DNA from: Halopseudomonas pachastrellae
GTDB taxonomy: Bacteria > Pseudomonadota > Gammaproteobacteria > Pseudomonadales > Pseudomonadaceae
DNA length: 64,000 nt
Direction: 5' to 3'
Assembly: GCF_900114765.1 (NCBI RefSeq)
Contig: NZ_FOUD01000019.1
Span: forward strand, 40,155-104,154
Below are positions 9,042-17,243 of the stretch, piece after piece. The notes under the pieces were generated by a model that saw nothing but the letters and a program-made list of their open reading frames with translations, was not told the DNA's origin and searched no databases. Made by a program: the position numbers and the translations under genes. The number at the start of each line of letters is the position of its first letter. Position 1 is the first letter of the stretch.

Positions 9042-9752
9042 ATGACCACACCACTGCTGCAGGTCACCGACCTGCAGTTCGCCTGGCCGGGCCAGCCCGT
9101 ACTGCTGGATATCCCCGCCTTCAGCGTTCAGGCAGGCGAGCGCCTGTTTCTCAAGGGCCCGTCCGGCAGCGGCAAGACTACTCTGCTGGGCCTGCTCGGT
9201 GGTGTACACCAGCCGCAGCAGGGTTCTATCACCCTGCTCGGTCAATCCCTGCGCCAGCTGTCTTCGCTGCGTCGAGACCGTTTTCGCGCCGACCACACAG
9301 GCTACCTGTTCCAGCAGTTCAACCTGCTGCCCTACCTCTCGGTGCTGGACAACGTCACCCTGCCCTGTCGCTTCTCCGCCCTGCGGCGTGAACGCGCCCT
9401 GCGCCAGCAGCCGACTCTGGATACCGCCGCCGAACACCTGCTGCGCGAGCTGGGCCTGAGCGACGCCACCCTGCATCAGCGCAGCGCCGGTGCCCTGTCG
9501 ATAGGCCAGCAGCAGCGGGTGGCAGCCGCCCGTGCGCTGATCGGCAGCCCCGAGCTGGTGATCGCCGACGAGCCCACCTCGGCGCTGGATGCCGACAGTC
9601 GCGACGCCTTTCTCAAGCTGCTGTTCGAAGAGTGCGAGCAGATGGGCAGCAGCCTGCTGTTTGTCAGTCACGACACCAGCCTGGCAACCCGCTTTGATCG
9701 CGCTCTGTCACTGGCCGGGCTCAACCGCGCCAGCCAGCCGGAGATTCTCTGA
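9042..9752 (+). CDS. ABC transporter ATP-binding protein, LolD/MacB type
   Basis: This 236-residue ATPase has Walker [10 protein letters not shown] (about 39-47), a Q-loop in FQQFNLLPYLSVLDNV, signature LSIGQQQRVAAARAL, Walker B LVIADEPTSALD and the switch His in FVSHD. The Q-loop and signature style places it with the LolD/MacB/FtsE group rather than with ZnuC. Its last base is the first base of the permease start codon, so the two are translationally coupled. It is predicted to pair with the FtsX-type permease in a zinc-responsive system whose mechanism is unclear. Confidence 0.88.
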   Translation: MTTPLLQVTDLQFAWPGQPVLLDIPAFSVQAGERLFLKGPSGSGKTTLLGLLGGVHQPQQGSITLLGQSLRQLSSLRRDRFRADHTGYLFQQFNLLPYLSVLDNVTLPCRFSALRRERALRQQPTLDTAAEHLLRELGLSDATLHQRSAGALSIGQQQRVAAARALIGSPELVIADEPTSALDADSRDAFLKLLFEECEQMGSSLLFVSHDTSLATRFDRALSLAGLNRASQPEIL

Positions 9753-11014
9753 TGTACCTGATGCGTCTCGCCTTGCAAAGCCTGGCCAACCGCCGCTTTT
9801 CTGCCCTGCTGACAGTGATCGCCATCGCCCTGAGCGTCACCCTGCTGCTGTCGGTCGAGCGCGTGCGCACCGAGGCCCGCGCCAGCTTTGCCAGCACGGT
9901 CAGCGGCACCGACCTGATCGTCGGCGCCCGTTCCGGGTCGGTTCAGCTGCTGCTGTATTCGGTGTTCCGCATCGGCAATGCCACCAACAATATCCGCTGG
10001 GACAGCTTTGAGCAGATCAGCAGTCAGCCCCAGGTCAAATGGGCCATCCCGCTGTCGCTGGGCGATTCGCACCGCGGCTTTCGAGTGCTGGGGACCAATC
10101 AGGCCTACTTCGACCACTACCGCTTTGGCCGTGACCAAGCGCTGACACTGAGCCAGGGCAAGCGCTTCAGCGACCTCTACGATGCCGTACTCGGCGCCGA
10201 TATTGCCCGCGAGCTGGGCTACCAGCTGGGCACCGAGCTAGTGCTGGCCCACGGCGCCGGCGCGGTCAGCTTCGTCAAACATGCGGACAAGCCCTTCCAC
10301 GTGGTTGGCATCCTCGCCAAAACCGGCACGCCGGTAGACCGCACCATTCATATCAGCCTGGAAGGGATGGAGGCGCTGCATGTGGACTGGCAACAGGGCA
10401 TGCCGGCCCGGGGCGCCGGTCAGGTCAGCGCCGAGCAGGCGCGCCAGCTGGACCTGACACCAACCGCCATTACCGCCTTCATGCTGGGGCTGGAGCGGCG
10501 TATCGACACCTTTACGCTGCAGCGGAAAATCAATGAATTCAGTGGCGAGCCGCTGCTGGCCATCCTGCCCGGCGTTGCCCTGCAGGAGCTGTGGAGCCTG
10601 TTAAGCGTGGCCGAAAAGGCGCTGCTGCTGGTCTCGGTCTTCGTGGTACTGACCGGACTGGTCGGCATGCTGACGGCGATTCTCAGCGGCCTGAATGAGC
10701 GCCGCCGAGAGATGGCCGTGTTGCGCTCGGTGGGTGCCCGGCCGCTGCATATTTTCAGCCTGCTGGTGCTGGAAGCAGTCAGTCTGACACTGGCCGGCAT
10801 CGCCCTGGGTCTGGCCCTGCTGTACGCTGGCATAGCCGCCGCCAAGCCCTGGCTGGAGCAGCAGTATGGCTTGTTCCTGCCGCTTGCCTGGCCAACGCCG
10901 AGTGAGCTGAAGCTGCTGGGCGGCATACTCGCAGCCAGCCTGCTGATGGGCTGCATCCCGGCTTGGCGTGCCTATCGACAGGCGCTGCTGGACGGCCTGT
11001 CCATTCGCCTGTAA
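9752..11014 (+). CDS. FtsX/MacB-type ABC permease
   Basis: This 420-residue inner-membrane protein has one N-terminal helix (about 15-37), a large periplasmic domain (about 40-285) and three C-terminal helices (about 290-315, 340-365, 385-405). This is the FtsX layout used by LolCE and MacB mechanotransmission pumps. The segment between C-terminal helices 1 and 2 (ERRREMAVLRSVGARPLHI) is the characteristic coupling motif. It is the partner of the preceding ATPase. Unlike ZnuB it lacks a multi-helix substrate channel, so direct zinc import by it alone seems unlikely. Confidence 0.87.
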   Translation: MYLMRLALQSLANRRFSALLTVIAIALSVTLLLSVERVRTEARASFASTVSGTDLIVGARSGSVQLLLYSVFRIGNATNNIRWDSFEQISSQPQVKWAIPLSLGDSHRGFRVLGTNQAYFDHYRFGRDQALTLSQGKRFSDLYDAVLGADIARELGYQLGTELVLAHGAGAVSFVKHADKPFHVVGILAKTGTPVDRTIHISLEGMEALHVDWQQGMPARGAGQVSAEQARQLDLTPTAITAFMLGLERRIDTFTLQRKINEFSGEPLLAILPGVALQELWSLLSVAEKALLLVSVFVVLTGLVGMLTAILSGLNERRREMAVLRSVGARPLHIFSLLVLEAVSLTLAGIALGLALLYAGIAAAKPWLEQQYGLFLPLAWPTPSELKLLGGILAASLLMGCIPAWRAYRQALLDGLSIRL

Positions 11015-11033
11015 GTGACCGTCGAGACTATCA

Positions 11034-11540
11034 ATGCGCCTGACTCATCTGCTACCCCTGACCCTTGGCCTGCTGCTGACCCTGCCGGCCTGGGCTGCCC
11101 GCGAACTCAGCTGGGATGATCTGGTGCCCGCGGGCACCGGCCACCTGTACGGCATGCCGCCTGCACAGCACGACGGACTGACGTCCGAAGGGCAGGCCAG
11201 CAGCAACCCGCTGGTGCAGAGCATGACCAACGCACCGACTGTCGCCGAGCTTGATGGCGAGAACGTCAAGCTGCCCGGCTACATCGTGCCGCTGAGCGTA
11301 GACCCGAACCAGCGGGTTACCGAGTTCCTGCTGGTGCCCTACTTCGGCGCCTGCATCCATGTACCGCCGCCGCCATCCAACCAGATCGTGCTGGTCAACA
11401 GCGAGATTGGCGTTGCGCTGGAAGCCACCTACGTCCCCTACTGGATCAGCGGGATCATGCATGTGGAGCAAAGCAGCAGCGAGCTGGCCAGCGCCGGCTA
11501 CCGCCTGGAAGCACAGGAAATCGAAGAGTTCAGCTACTAG
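11034..11540 (+). CDS. DUF3299 exported protein of the zinc operon
   Basis: This 168-residue protein has a signal peptide (about 1-20, ending PAWA) and a DUF3299 domain. Conserved pieces are LDGENVKLPGYIVPL, FLLVPYFGACIHVPPPP and a single Cys within GACIH. The function is not established; homologues accompany the same ATPase, permease and DUF2796 genes in Vibrio and Pseudomonas. It follows the permease by 19 nt. Its last 11 nt overlap the 3' end of the convergent TPR gene. Confidence 0.8.
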   Translation: MRLTHLLPLTLGLLLTLPAWAARELSWDDLVPAGTGHLYGMPPAQHDGLTSEGQASSNPLVQSMTNAPTVAELDGENVKLPGYIVPLSVDPNQRVTEFLLVPYFGACIHVPPPPSNQIVLVNSEIGVALEATYVPYWISGIMHVEQSSSELASAGYRLEAQEIEEFSY

Positions 11541-12615
11541 ACGCTGAGCCTGATTCAGACCGGGCAAGCGCCGCCTCGGCGGCCTGCTTCAGGCTTTGCA
11601 ATTGGCGGCGCTGGCTGGCGTTAGCCGGCTGCACCGCCTGCAAGGTGGCCAGCGCAGCCTGCCACTGACGCTGCTGGTATTGCAGCCACGCCAGCTGCAG
11701 GCGGTCAGTGCTGTTGCCGCTGCGTGCCACCCGCTCCCAGGCAGCCAGGGCAGGCTCGTAATCACGTGCGCTTTGCCACAGATAGGCAAGACGGCGCAGA
11801 CGATCAGCGCTACTGCTCAGCAGCCCCTCATCCAGCAGCGCCTGCATCAGGCGCGCCGCCTGCCAGGGGGCGCCACTGTGCGCGTGCAGGGCGATCAGGT
11901 TTTCCAGATCAGTCGTTTCCAGCTCAATCCCGGCCTCGCGCGCCAGACGCAGGGTCGCCGCAGCTGCCACCTGCTCGCCGGCCAGACTCTGCATACTCGC
12001 CAGCTGACGCCAGTTATCGGCGCTCTCCGGCGCACGCTGCAACAGCGCCTGCTGCCAGCGCACCGCCTGATCGAAGCGTTCCAACTCGTAGTTCATGCCC
12101 ACCAGCAGGCGGTACCAGATGTCATCGGCAGCCGGCTTCTCGCGCACCACCTGCTCGGCCAGCGGAATGGCCTTGCGGAATTGCCCCAACTGGCGGTAAG
12201 CCTGCACCAGCAGCTGACGGTTGTTATCGGAACGCGGCAAGACTTCCAGCTCCTTGACCGCCTCGGGGTAGCGCTGCTCCTGCACCAGCAGGCGAGCCAG
12301 ATTTTGCCGGTCCTGCAAGGCGGCGGCATCTTCCAACTGCTGCTGAGCCAGCGCCTCGCGCAGCCAGTCGATCGCTTGGGTATTACGCTGGTTGGCGATG
12401 GCAATGTAGGCCAACCGCTGGGTAACCAGCGCGCGCTCCAGGCTCCCGTTGCCCGCCTGCGGCAGGGCCGCCTCCAGCAGTTGTCGTGCCTTGCTCAGAT
12501 CGCCTGTAGCTTCTGCCTCGGTGGCGCCCTGAATGGCAACGTACACTTCAGCGTCGATCTCCTGGGCCAGCGCCGAGGCGCTCAGCAGGCACAGCAACAC
12601 TAACCAGCGCAGCAT
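11530..12615 (-). CDS. Periplasmic TPR protein of the TonB2-type operon
   Basis: This 361-residue protein has a signal peptide (MLRWLVLLCLLSASALA) followed by helical repeats with TPR character throughout, for example RYPEAVKELEVL, QFRKAIPLAEQVV and DYEPALAAWERVA. A TPR protein ends the TonB2/TtpC gene clusters of Vibrio, and this gene takes the same last place here. Its ATG shares one base with the tonB stop. A role as periplasmic scaffold for the TonB complex is inferred from context. It converges on the zinc operon with an 11-nt overlap. Confidence 0.8.
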   Translation of the reverse strand: MLRWLVLLCLLSASALAQEIDAEVYVAIQGATEAEATGDLSKARQLLEAALPQAGNGSLERALVTQRLAYIAIANQRNTQAIDWLREALAQQQLEDAAALQDRQNLARLLVQEQRYPEAVKELEVLPRSDNNRQLLVQAYRQLGQFRKAIPLAEQVVREKPAADDIWYRLLVGMNYELERFDQAVRWQQALLQRAPESADNWRQLASMQSLAGEQVAAAATLRLAREAGIELETTDLENLIALHAHSGAPWQAARLMQALLDEGLLSSSADRLRRLAYLWQSARDYEPALAAWERVARSGNSTDRLQLAWLQYQQRQWQAALATLQAVQPANASQRRQLQSLKQAAEAALARSESGSASSS

Positions 12616-13298
12616 CAGCGGCGGCCCTCCAGACGGAAGTTCATGGTCTTGCTTACCTCGCGCGATACCGCCACGCCATTCTCCCGGCGCGGTGCAAAGC
12701 GCCAGCGGCTGACCGCGCGACGCGCCGCACGATCGAACACGCCGGGCGGCTCGGCACTGAGCACGCGGATGTTTTCCACCCGCCCATCGGCGTTGACCGT
12801 GAACTGCAAGGTCACCTGCCCCTCTATGCCTGCTGCCAGCGCGCGGCGTGGGTATTCCGGCGGAATATCCACGAGCGGGGTGACTTCCTCGGCATCCCCC
12901 GGCGGCGGTGCGCTGGCCGGCGCCGGCGGACTGGGAGCGGGCGCTGGCGCTGGCGGAGCTGCCGCCTGCAAGGGTGGCAACGCCGGCGCCGCGCCCATAT
13001 CAATGCGGGTATTGAGCTGCGGCACCTCGATATTAAGATCCAGCGCCGGAACCTGCGGGCTTACCTGGGGCTGCGGTGCAACCTCGGGCGGCTTTTCCGG
13101 CGGAGTCGGGCGCTCCGGCGGCTGCAAGGGGTCTGCCGGCTCGCTGCTGCTCTCCTGCACGCTGCGGGCGACGCCCACGCGCAGCAGCTCCGACGGCTCC
13201 GGGGGCGGGTCATTCGGCGGCATGATCAGCGCCAGCATCAACCCGAACAACAGCAGCGCAACCAGCAGCGCGCCGATGAAACTGCCCAGCAGCCGCAT
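12615..13298 (-). CDS. tonB: TonB family energy-transducing protein
   Basis: This 227-residue TonB has an N-terminal membrane anchor (about 6-27), a long Pro-rich periplasmic linker (about 30-145, many PxP and PAPAP runs) and a C-terminal TonB domain (about 150-227) with PPEYPRRALAAGIEGQVTL and RRAVSRWRF. It would carry proton-motive energy from ExbB/ExbD to TonB-dependent outer-membrane receptors. The start shares one base with the exbD stop. The short N-terminus without the classical SxxxH anchor motif fits TonB2-type proteins. No receptor gene is nearby. Confidence 0.9.
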   Translation of the reverse strand: MRLLGSFIGALLVALLLFGLMLALIMPPNDPPPEPSELLRVGVARSVQESSSEPADPLQPPERPTPPEKPPEVAPQPQVSPQVPALDLNIEVPQLNTRIDMGAAPALPPLQAAAPPAPAPAPSPPAPASAPPPGDAEEVTPLVDIPPEYPRRALAAGIEGQVTLQFTVNADGRVENIRVLSAEPPGVFDRAARRAVSRWRFAPRRENGVAVSREVSKTMNFRLEGRR

Positions 13299-13708
13299 CA
13301 GGGCCCCGCCGTCGCAGCCAGGGCAACATCCTCTACCCCGGCCAGCCGCGCCTGATCCATCACGCGGATCACCAGACCGGTACGTGCATCGGTATCAGCC
13401 TGTACCACTACCGTGCTATCGGGCTGATCAACGCGCATGCGCTCAACCGCCGCCCGCACGGCGCGAATATCCACCGGCTTGTGGTCCATCCAGATCTCGC
13501 CGTCAGCACTGACCGCAATCAGGATGGTGCCCTTGGGCTTGTCGACGGCACTGTCGGCCGACGGCCGCTCGATATCGATCCCGGTTTCCTTGACGAAAGA
13601 GCTGGTGACAATAAAGAAGATCAGCATGATGAAGACGATATCCAGCATCGGCGTAAGGTCGATACCGGCCTCGTCATCGGCGTTGGCGTGATGCCTGCGC
13701 ATGCGCAT
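13298..13708 (-). CDS. exbD: Biopolymer transport protein ExbD
   Basis: This 136-residue protein has a short cytoplasmic N-terminus, one membrane helix (about 20-41) containing the proton-path Asp in LTPMLDIVFIML (Asp23), and a periplasmic domain ending in VIRVMDQARLAGVEDVAL. The start at 13708 is chosen because AGGAGA lies ten bases upstream and the protein then begins at the usual point; a longer reading would overlap exbB. It lies 11 nt after exbB and is coupled to tonB by one shared base. Confidence 0.92.
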   Translation of the reverse strand: MRMRRHHANADDEAGIDLTPMLDIVFIMLIFFIVTSSFVKETGIDIERPSADSAVDKPKGTILIAVSADGEIWMDHKPVDIRAVRAAVERMRVDQPDSTVVVQADTDARTGLVIRVMDQARLAGVEDVALAATAGP

Positions 13709-13719
13709 CGCAATTTCTC

Positions 13720-14235
13720 CTAATCGTGCTGCAGGCGGTCGGACAACCGCTGCAGCGCTCGCCGCGACTGCTGATCGAGTCGCGCCAGACAAAACAGGCC
13801 ACTGATGGCGATCACCATGCCGGCCATGGTCGGCACCGTGGCACGGGACACGCCCGCCGCCATCGCGCGCGGATTGCCGTTGCCGCTCAGGGCCATCACA
13901 TCAAATACCTGGATCATGCCGCTGACAGTGCCCAGCAGCCCCAGCAGCGGGCACAGGGCGATCAGCACCCGCACCATCGGCAGATAACGGTTGAGCTGTG
14001 CCTGCGCCTGCGCCAGCCACGCGGTGCGGATGGCCCGGGCGGCAGCGCTGCGTCGCTCAGCGCGCGCCTGCCAACCGTCGCAATAGCCTTCGGCGCGGCG
14101 CGGAAACACCAGCGACAGGTACCACAGCCGCTCCAGCATCAGCGTCCACAGCAGCACGGTGGCGCCAAGAATGGTCCACAGCACCCAGCCGCCGCTATCG
14201 AGAAAGTCCGGCAGCCGCCACAGGACCTCAGTCAC
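13720..14235 (-). CDS. exbB: Short MotA/TolQ/ExbB proton channel (ExbB2-type)
   Basis: This protein of about 171 residues has a first membrane helix at about 17-38 and two more in LLGLLGTVSGMIQVFDVMAL and TVPTMAGMVIAISGLFCL, the conserved ExbB pair. I place the start at the GTG at 14235, which overlaps the stop of the preceding gene as GTGACTGA. An ATG ten codons upstream is open but would overlap more and adds an atypical peptide. With ExbD and TonB it would form the energy-transducing complex. Confidence 0.87.
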   Translation of the reverse strand: MTEVLWRLPDFLDSGGWVLWTILGATVLLWTLMLERLWYLSLVFPRRAEGYCDGWQARAERRSAAARAIRTAWLAQAQAQLNRYLPMVRVLIALCPLLGLLGTVSGMIQVFDVMALSGNGNPRAMAAGVSRATVPTMAGMVIAISGLFCLARLDQQSRRALQRLSDRLQHD

Positions 14236-15571
14236 TGCGCCGCTCCCCGCCAAGGTGCAGGGCAATCAGCCCGGCGCTCTGCTGCTCCAGCAACTGGATC
14301 AACGCCTTGCTGCGCGCCGCGACCAGGCTGTGCAGGAACAACAGCGGAATAGCCGCGACCAGCCCCAGCACCGTGGTGACCAGTGCCTGCGAGATGCCAT
14401 CGGCCATCATTTTCGGGTCGCCGGTGCCGTACTGGGTAATCGCCTGGAAGGTCGCGATCATGCCGGTCACGGTACCCAGCAGGCCGAGCAGCGGCGCCAC
14501 TGCGGCCAGCAGCTTGATCAGCCCCTGCCAGCGCTCCAGCGCAGGGGTTTCGCGCAGGATGGCCTCGTCCAGCTTGAGCTCCAGCGTGTCCAGCTCTTCC
14601 AGCCGCGGACGGCTGCCAATAACGCTCAGCACGCGGCCCAGCGGATTGCTGTCAGCCAACTGGTCGAGGTTGTCGATCTGCCGGTCTACGCGGCGCTGTA
14701 CCAATTGCAGCCAAATCAGTCGCACCAGCGCCAGCAAGATACCCAGCGCGCCCAAGGCAACAATGACATAGCCAACGATGCCCCCCTGGGACAAACGCGT
14801 CAGCAGGTCCGGCGTGCGCTGCAGCTGCTCGATTACCTGGCCGCGTGCCGGGTCGATGGCGATTTCCGCCACCGCATCGCGTGGCGCCATAAAGTCGGCC
14901 AGCAAGCCCACGCCATCGGGCTGACGTGCCGCCACCTGCAACGCCTGGCTGTCGGCCTGATAAAGCAGATACTCATCGCCGGCAACCGCAACAAAAGGCC
15001 CAACGGCAACAACCGGCTGCGCCTGCTGGCTACCCTGACGATCAATCACTTCGGCTTGGAAGCGCGCCACCTCACCGCTGGCGTTCATGTCCTGCTGCAG
15101 CCGATACCAGAATTGCTCCAGCACCTCGACACTCGGAATACGGCTGCTTTGCGACAGGGCTTCCAATTCGCCCTGGCGTTCCGGGTAGCGGGCGTTGAGC
15201 AGGGAGTCCTGCCATTGACTGAGGGTGTCGCCGGCGCCCTGACGCACCACGCCGAACAGCTCGCCAAGGTTACCGCTGCGCTCGGTCAGCTCCTGACGCA
15301 GCTGCGCCAGTTGCTCGCTCTGCGCCTTGAAGCGCGCATCCAGCTCATCGGCACGCGCCTGCGCACTTGCCAGCTCGGCCCGCGCCTGGGAGAGGCGCGC
15401 TTGCTGCTGGTTGCGCTCGCGCAGGAAGGTTTGCTCGCGCTCACGCATGGCGGCCTGCTCGGCGCTGCGGGTTTCGCGGATCTGCTCCAGTAGCGCCTGC
15501 TTATCAAGGGACTGCGCCTGCACCAACGGCGCCAGACAACAAAGCATCAGCATCCAGGAAAGTCTTTTCAT
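14228..15571 (-). CDS. TtpC-like long ExbB-family protein with periplasmic coiled coil
   Basis: This 447-residue protein has a signal peptide (about 1-19), a strongly coiled-coil region at about 20-95 rich in Gln, Glu, Ala and Arg, a periplasmic domain, a membrane helix at about 268-290, and a C-terminal MotA/TolQ/ExbB domain (about 330-440) with LLAAVAPLLGLLGTVTGMI and a closing helix. This matches TtpC, the fourth inner-membrane component required by TonB2 systems in Vibrio. It overlaps DUF3450 by 4 nt and exbB by 8 nt. The working assignment is family plus order; function in this genus is untested here. Confidence 0.85.
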   Translation of the reverse strand: MKRLSWMLMLCCLAPLVQAQSLDKQALLEQIRETRSAEQAAMREREQTFLRERNQQQARLSQARAELASAQARADELDARFKAQSEQLAQLRQELTERSGNLGELFGVVRQGAGDTLSQWQDSLLNARYPERQGELEALSQSSRIPSVEVLEQFWYRLQQDMNASGEVARFQAEVIDRQGSQQAQPVVAVGPFVAVAGDEYLLYQADSQALQVAARQPDGVGLLADFMAPRDAVAEIAIDPARGQVIEQLQRTPDLLTRLSQGGIVGYVIVALGALGILLALVRLIWLQLVQRRVDRQIDNLDQLADSNPLGRVLSVIGSRPRLEELDTLELKLDEAILRETPALERWQGLIKLLAAVAPLLGLLGTVTGMIATFQAITQYGTGDPKMMADGISQALVTTVLGLVAAIPLLFLHSLVAARSKALIQLLEQQSAGLIALHLGGERRSD

Positions 15572-16329
15572 TGGGCGACCTCCGCGCTGACAGCCGGCAT
15601 GGGCAAACGCAACAACTGCGGCGACTGCTCGTTGCGGGCGATGGCGATGCCGTTGCTGAGGGCTCGCCGGTAACTGGCTGGCAATACCTGCCAGCGACCA
15701 GCGGCGGTGTCCCAGTAGCCCTGCTCCTGGCCATCAAGGCTTTGATAAAAGAGCATCAGACGGCCGATGCGCAAAAACTCGACCACCCGCTCCTGCTCGC
15801 CAGCGGGCAACTGGCCGCGCCAGGCCTCCAGGGTGCGGCCATAGTCGCTTTCGATCTGGTAGGCCTCCAGTACGCGCCGATACAGTTCGGCCACACTGAT
15901 CTCGGGGTCAATCAGCAAATCCTGCAGGCGGGCAATACGGTCTTCGCGCTCATCCAGCAGAAACGGCATGTCCAGCGCAACAAAGGCCTCCAGCGATTCA
16001 ATCATGCGGCGAATGAGCGGCAGCATCTCGCGCTGGGTATCGGCCAGGCTGTCGATCTGCTGCTGCAGGCTGGTCAGCTCCTGTGCCTGCGCCTCCACCA
16101 TCGACTGCAGCCGCTCGCTGTAGTCGTTCAGCGCCAGCGCCTGATCCTGAGCCTGGGTGTACTCCTCAAGCGCCGCGCGGGCAGCATCGTCAAGGTTGTC
16201 GATACGCTGCTGCGTGGCAACCGCCTCGGCGGTGAGTTCACGACTTTCCTGCTGCGCCTGCTGCAACGCCTGCTGCGCCTGCACGCTGAGCGGCGCGGCA
16301 AGCAGTGCGACCAGCCAAACTGCTTTCAT
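15568..16329 (-). CDS. DUF3450 periplasmic coiled-coil protein, first gene of the TonB2-type operon
   Basis: This 253-residue protein has a signal peptide (MKAVWLVALLAAPLSVQA), a long coiled coil at about 20-110 and a conserved C-terminal part (MIESLEAFVALDMPFLLDEREDRI). DUF3450 genes precede ttpC-exbB-exbD-tonB in many marine gammaproteobacteria. Its biochemical role is unknown; a periplasmic spacer working with the TtpC coiled coil is plausible. The start is the first ATG after a Fur-box promoter about 55 nt upstream, so the whole six-gene unit should be induced by iron limitation. Confidence 0.82.
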   Translation of the reverse strand: MKAVWLVALLAAPLSVQAQQALQQAQQESRELTAEAVATQQRIDNLDDAARAALEEYTQAQDQALALNDYSERLQSMVEAQAQELTSLQQQIDSLADTQREMLPLIRRMIESLEAFVALDMPFLLDEREDRIARLQDLLIDPEISVAELYRRVLEAYQIESDYGRTLEAWRGQLPAGEQERVVEFLRIGRLMLFYQSLDGQEQGYWDTAAGRWQVLPASYRRALSNGIAIARNEQSPQLLRLPMPAVSAEVAQ

Positions 16330-16374
16330 TCGCTGTTCCCCCGGCGAAGGCTGGCCTTACCAGCCCGTCAAAAA

Positions 16375-16393
16375 GAGAATGATTATCATCTTT
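16375..16393. promoter_or_regulatory. Fur box
   Basis: The 19-bp site GAGAATGATTATCATCTTT matches the classical Fur consensus at 14 of 19 positions, including the entire central GATNATCAT core. It covers the -10 of the promoter reading into DUF3450-ttpC-exbB-exbD-tonB-TPR, so it fits iron-dependent repression of that operon. It is about 145 bp from the ompW start. Confidence 0.75.
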
Positions 16394-16411
16394 GTACTAG
16401 AGTGTCTGCAA
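16382..16411 (-). promoter_or_regulatory. Candidate promoter of the TonB2-type operon
   Basis: On the minus strand the -35 is TTGCAG (16411-16406) and the -10 is GATAAT (16387-16382, five of six to consensus) with an 18-nt spacer. The -10 lies wholly within the Fur box. Confidence 0.6.
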
Positions 16412-16465
16412 CCGCGCTCTTGAACGGGGGTGTGGCAGCCTGCCGCACCCACCCGTGCCCGGCAC

Positions 16466-16507
16466 TTGCTCCAGATCAATAGTCCGATCCAGAGCAGGCC
16501 GTAGAGT
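16466..16507 (+). promoter_or_regulatory. ANR/FNR-type box and -10 of ompW
   Basis: TTGCTCCAGATCAA (16466-16479) has one mismatch to the FNR/ANR consensus TTGAT-N4-ATCAA. A -10-like TAGAGT lies at 16502-16507. If transcription starts near 16514 the box centre is at -41.5, the exact class II activator position. ANR control of oprG is known in P. aeruginosa, which supports the call. Confidence 0.65.
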
Positions 16508-16538
16508 AGCAACTGTCCAACACATTAGGAGACTGAAC

Positions 16539-17216
16539 ATGTCCGCTTTTGCATCCCGCCTCGGCCTCGCAGCGCTCTTCGCCCCCGTCCTGCTGGCCGT
16601 TTCGGTCACCGCTCAGGCCCACCAGGCAGGCGACATCATCGTCCGCGCCGGTGCCGTTACTGTTGACCCGAAAGAGGATAGCAGCCGCGTCAAGGTTGGC
16701 GGCGCACCGCAGGCCGGCACTGCCGCCACCCTCAACAGCGACACCCAACTGGGTCTGAACCTGGCGTACATGCTGTCCGACAACTGGGCTGTTGAAGTGC
16801 TGGCTGCCACTCCGTTCGAGCACGACATCGGCACCAAAGGTCTGGGCGGCCTGGAACTGGGCTCCACCAAACACCTGCCGCCGACCATCAGCGTGCTGTA
16901 CTACCCGATGGCCAGCAGCTCAGCCTTCCAACCGTACGCGGGCCTGGGCATCAACTACACCTGGATGTTCGACGACAAGCTGAGCAGCGAAGCAGAGGCC
17001 GCCGGTTTCAGCGGCCTGGACCTGGATGACTCATGGGGTCTGGCAGCACAGCTGGGTATGGATTACATGCTGAGCGACAAGGTAATGCTGAACGCCCAAA
17101 TCCGCTACATCGACATCGAAACCACTGGCACAACCTACGCAGGCCCGACCAAGGTCTCCGTTGATGTCGACATCGACCCGCTGGTTTACATGGTAGGTCT
17201 GGGCTACAAGTTTTAA
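16539..17216 (+). CDS. oprG: Outer-membrane protein OmpW/OprG
   Basis: This 225-residue outer-membrane protein forms an eight-stranded beta barrel that passes small hydrophobic molecules. It has a signal peptide (about 1-27, ending AQA), the OmpW start QAGDIIVRAGAVTVDP, the conserved PPTISVLYYPM segment, and a C-terminal LVYMVGLGYKF ending in Phe as required for BAM insertion. The ATG at 16539 is chosen for TTAGGAGA upstream and the proper signal peptide. It is divergent from the Fur-controlled TonB operon and followed by a strong terminator, so it is monocistronic. Confidence 0.93.
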   Translation: MSAFASRLGLAALFAPVLLAVSVTAQAHQAGDIIVRAGAVTVDPKEDSSRVKVGGAPQAGTAATLNSDTQLGLNLAYMLSDNWAVEVLAATPFEHDIGTKGLGGLELGSTKHLPPTISVLYYPMASSSAFQPYAGLGINYTWMFDDKLSSEAEAAGFSGLDLDDSWGLAAQLGMDYMLSDKVMLNAQIRYIDIETTGTTYAGPTKVSVDVDIDPLVYMVGLGYKF

Positions 17217-17243
17217 GCCGACCCTCACTCACGGCTGCACTTC

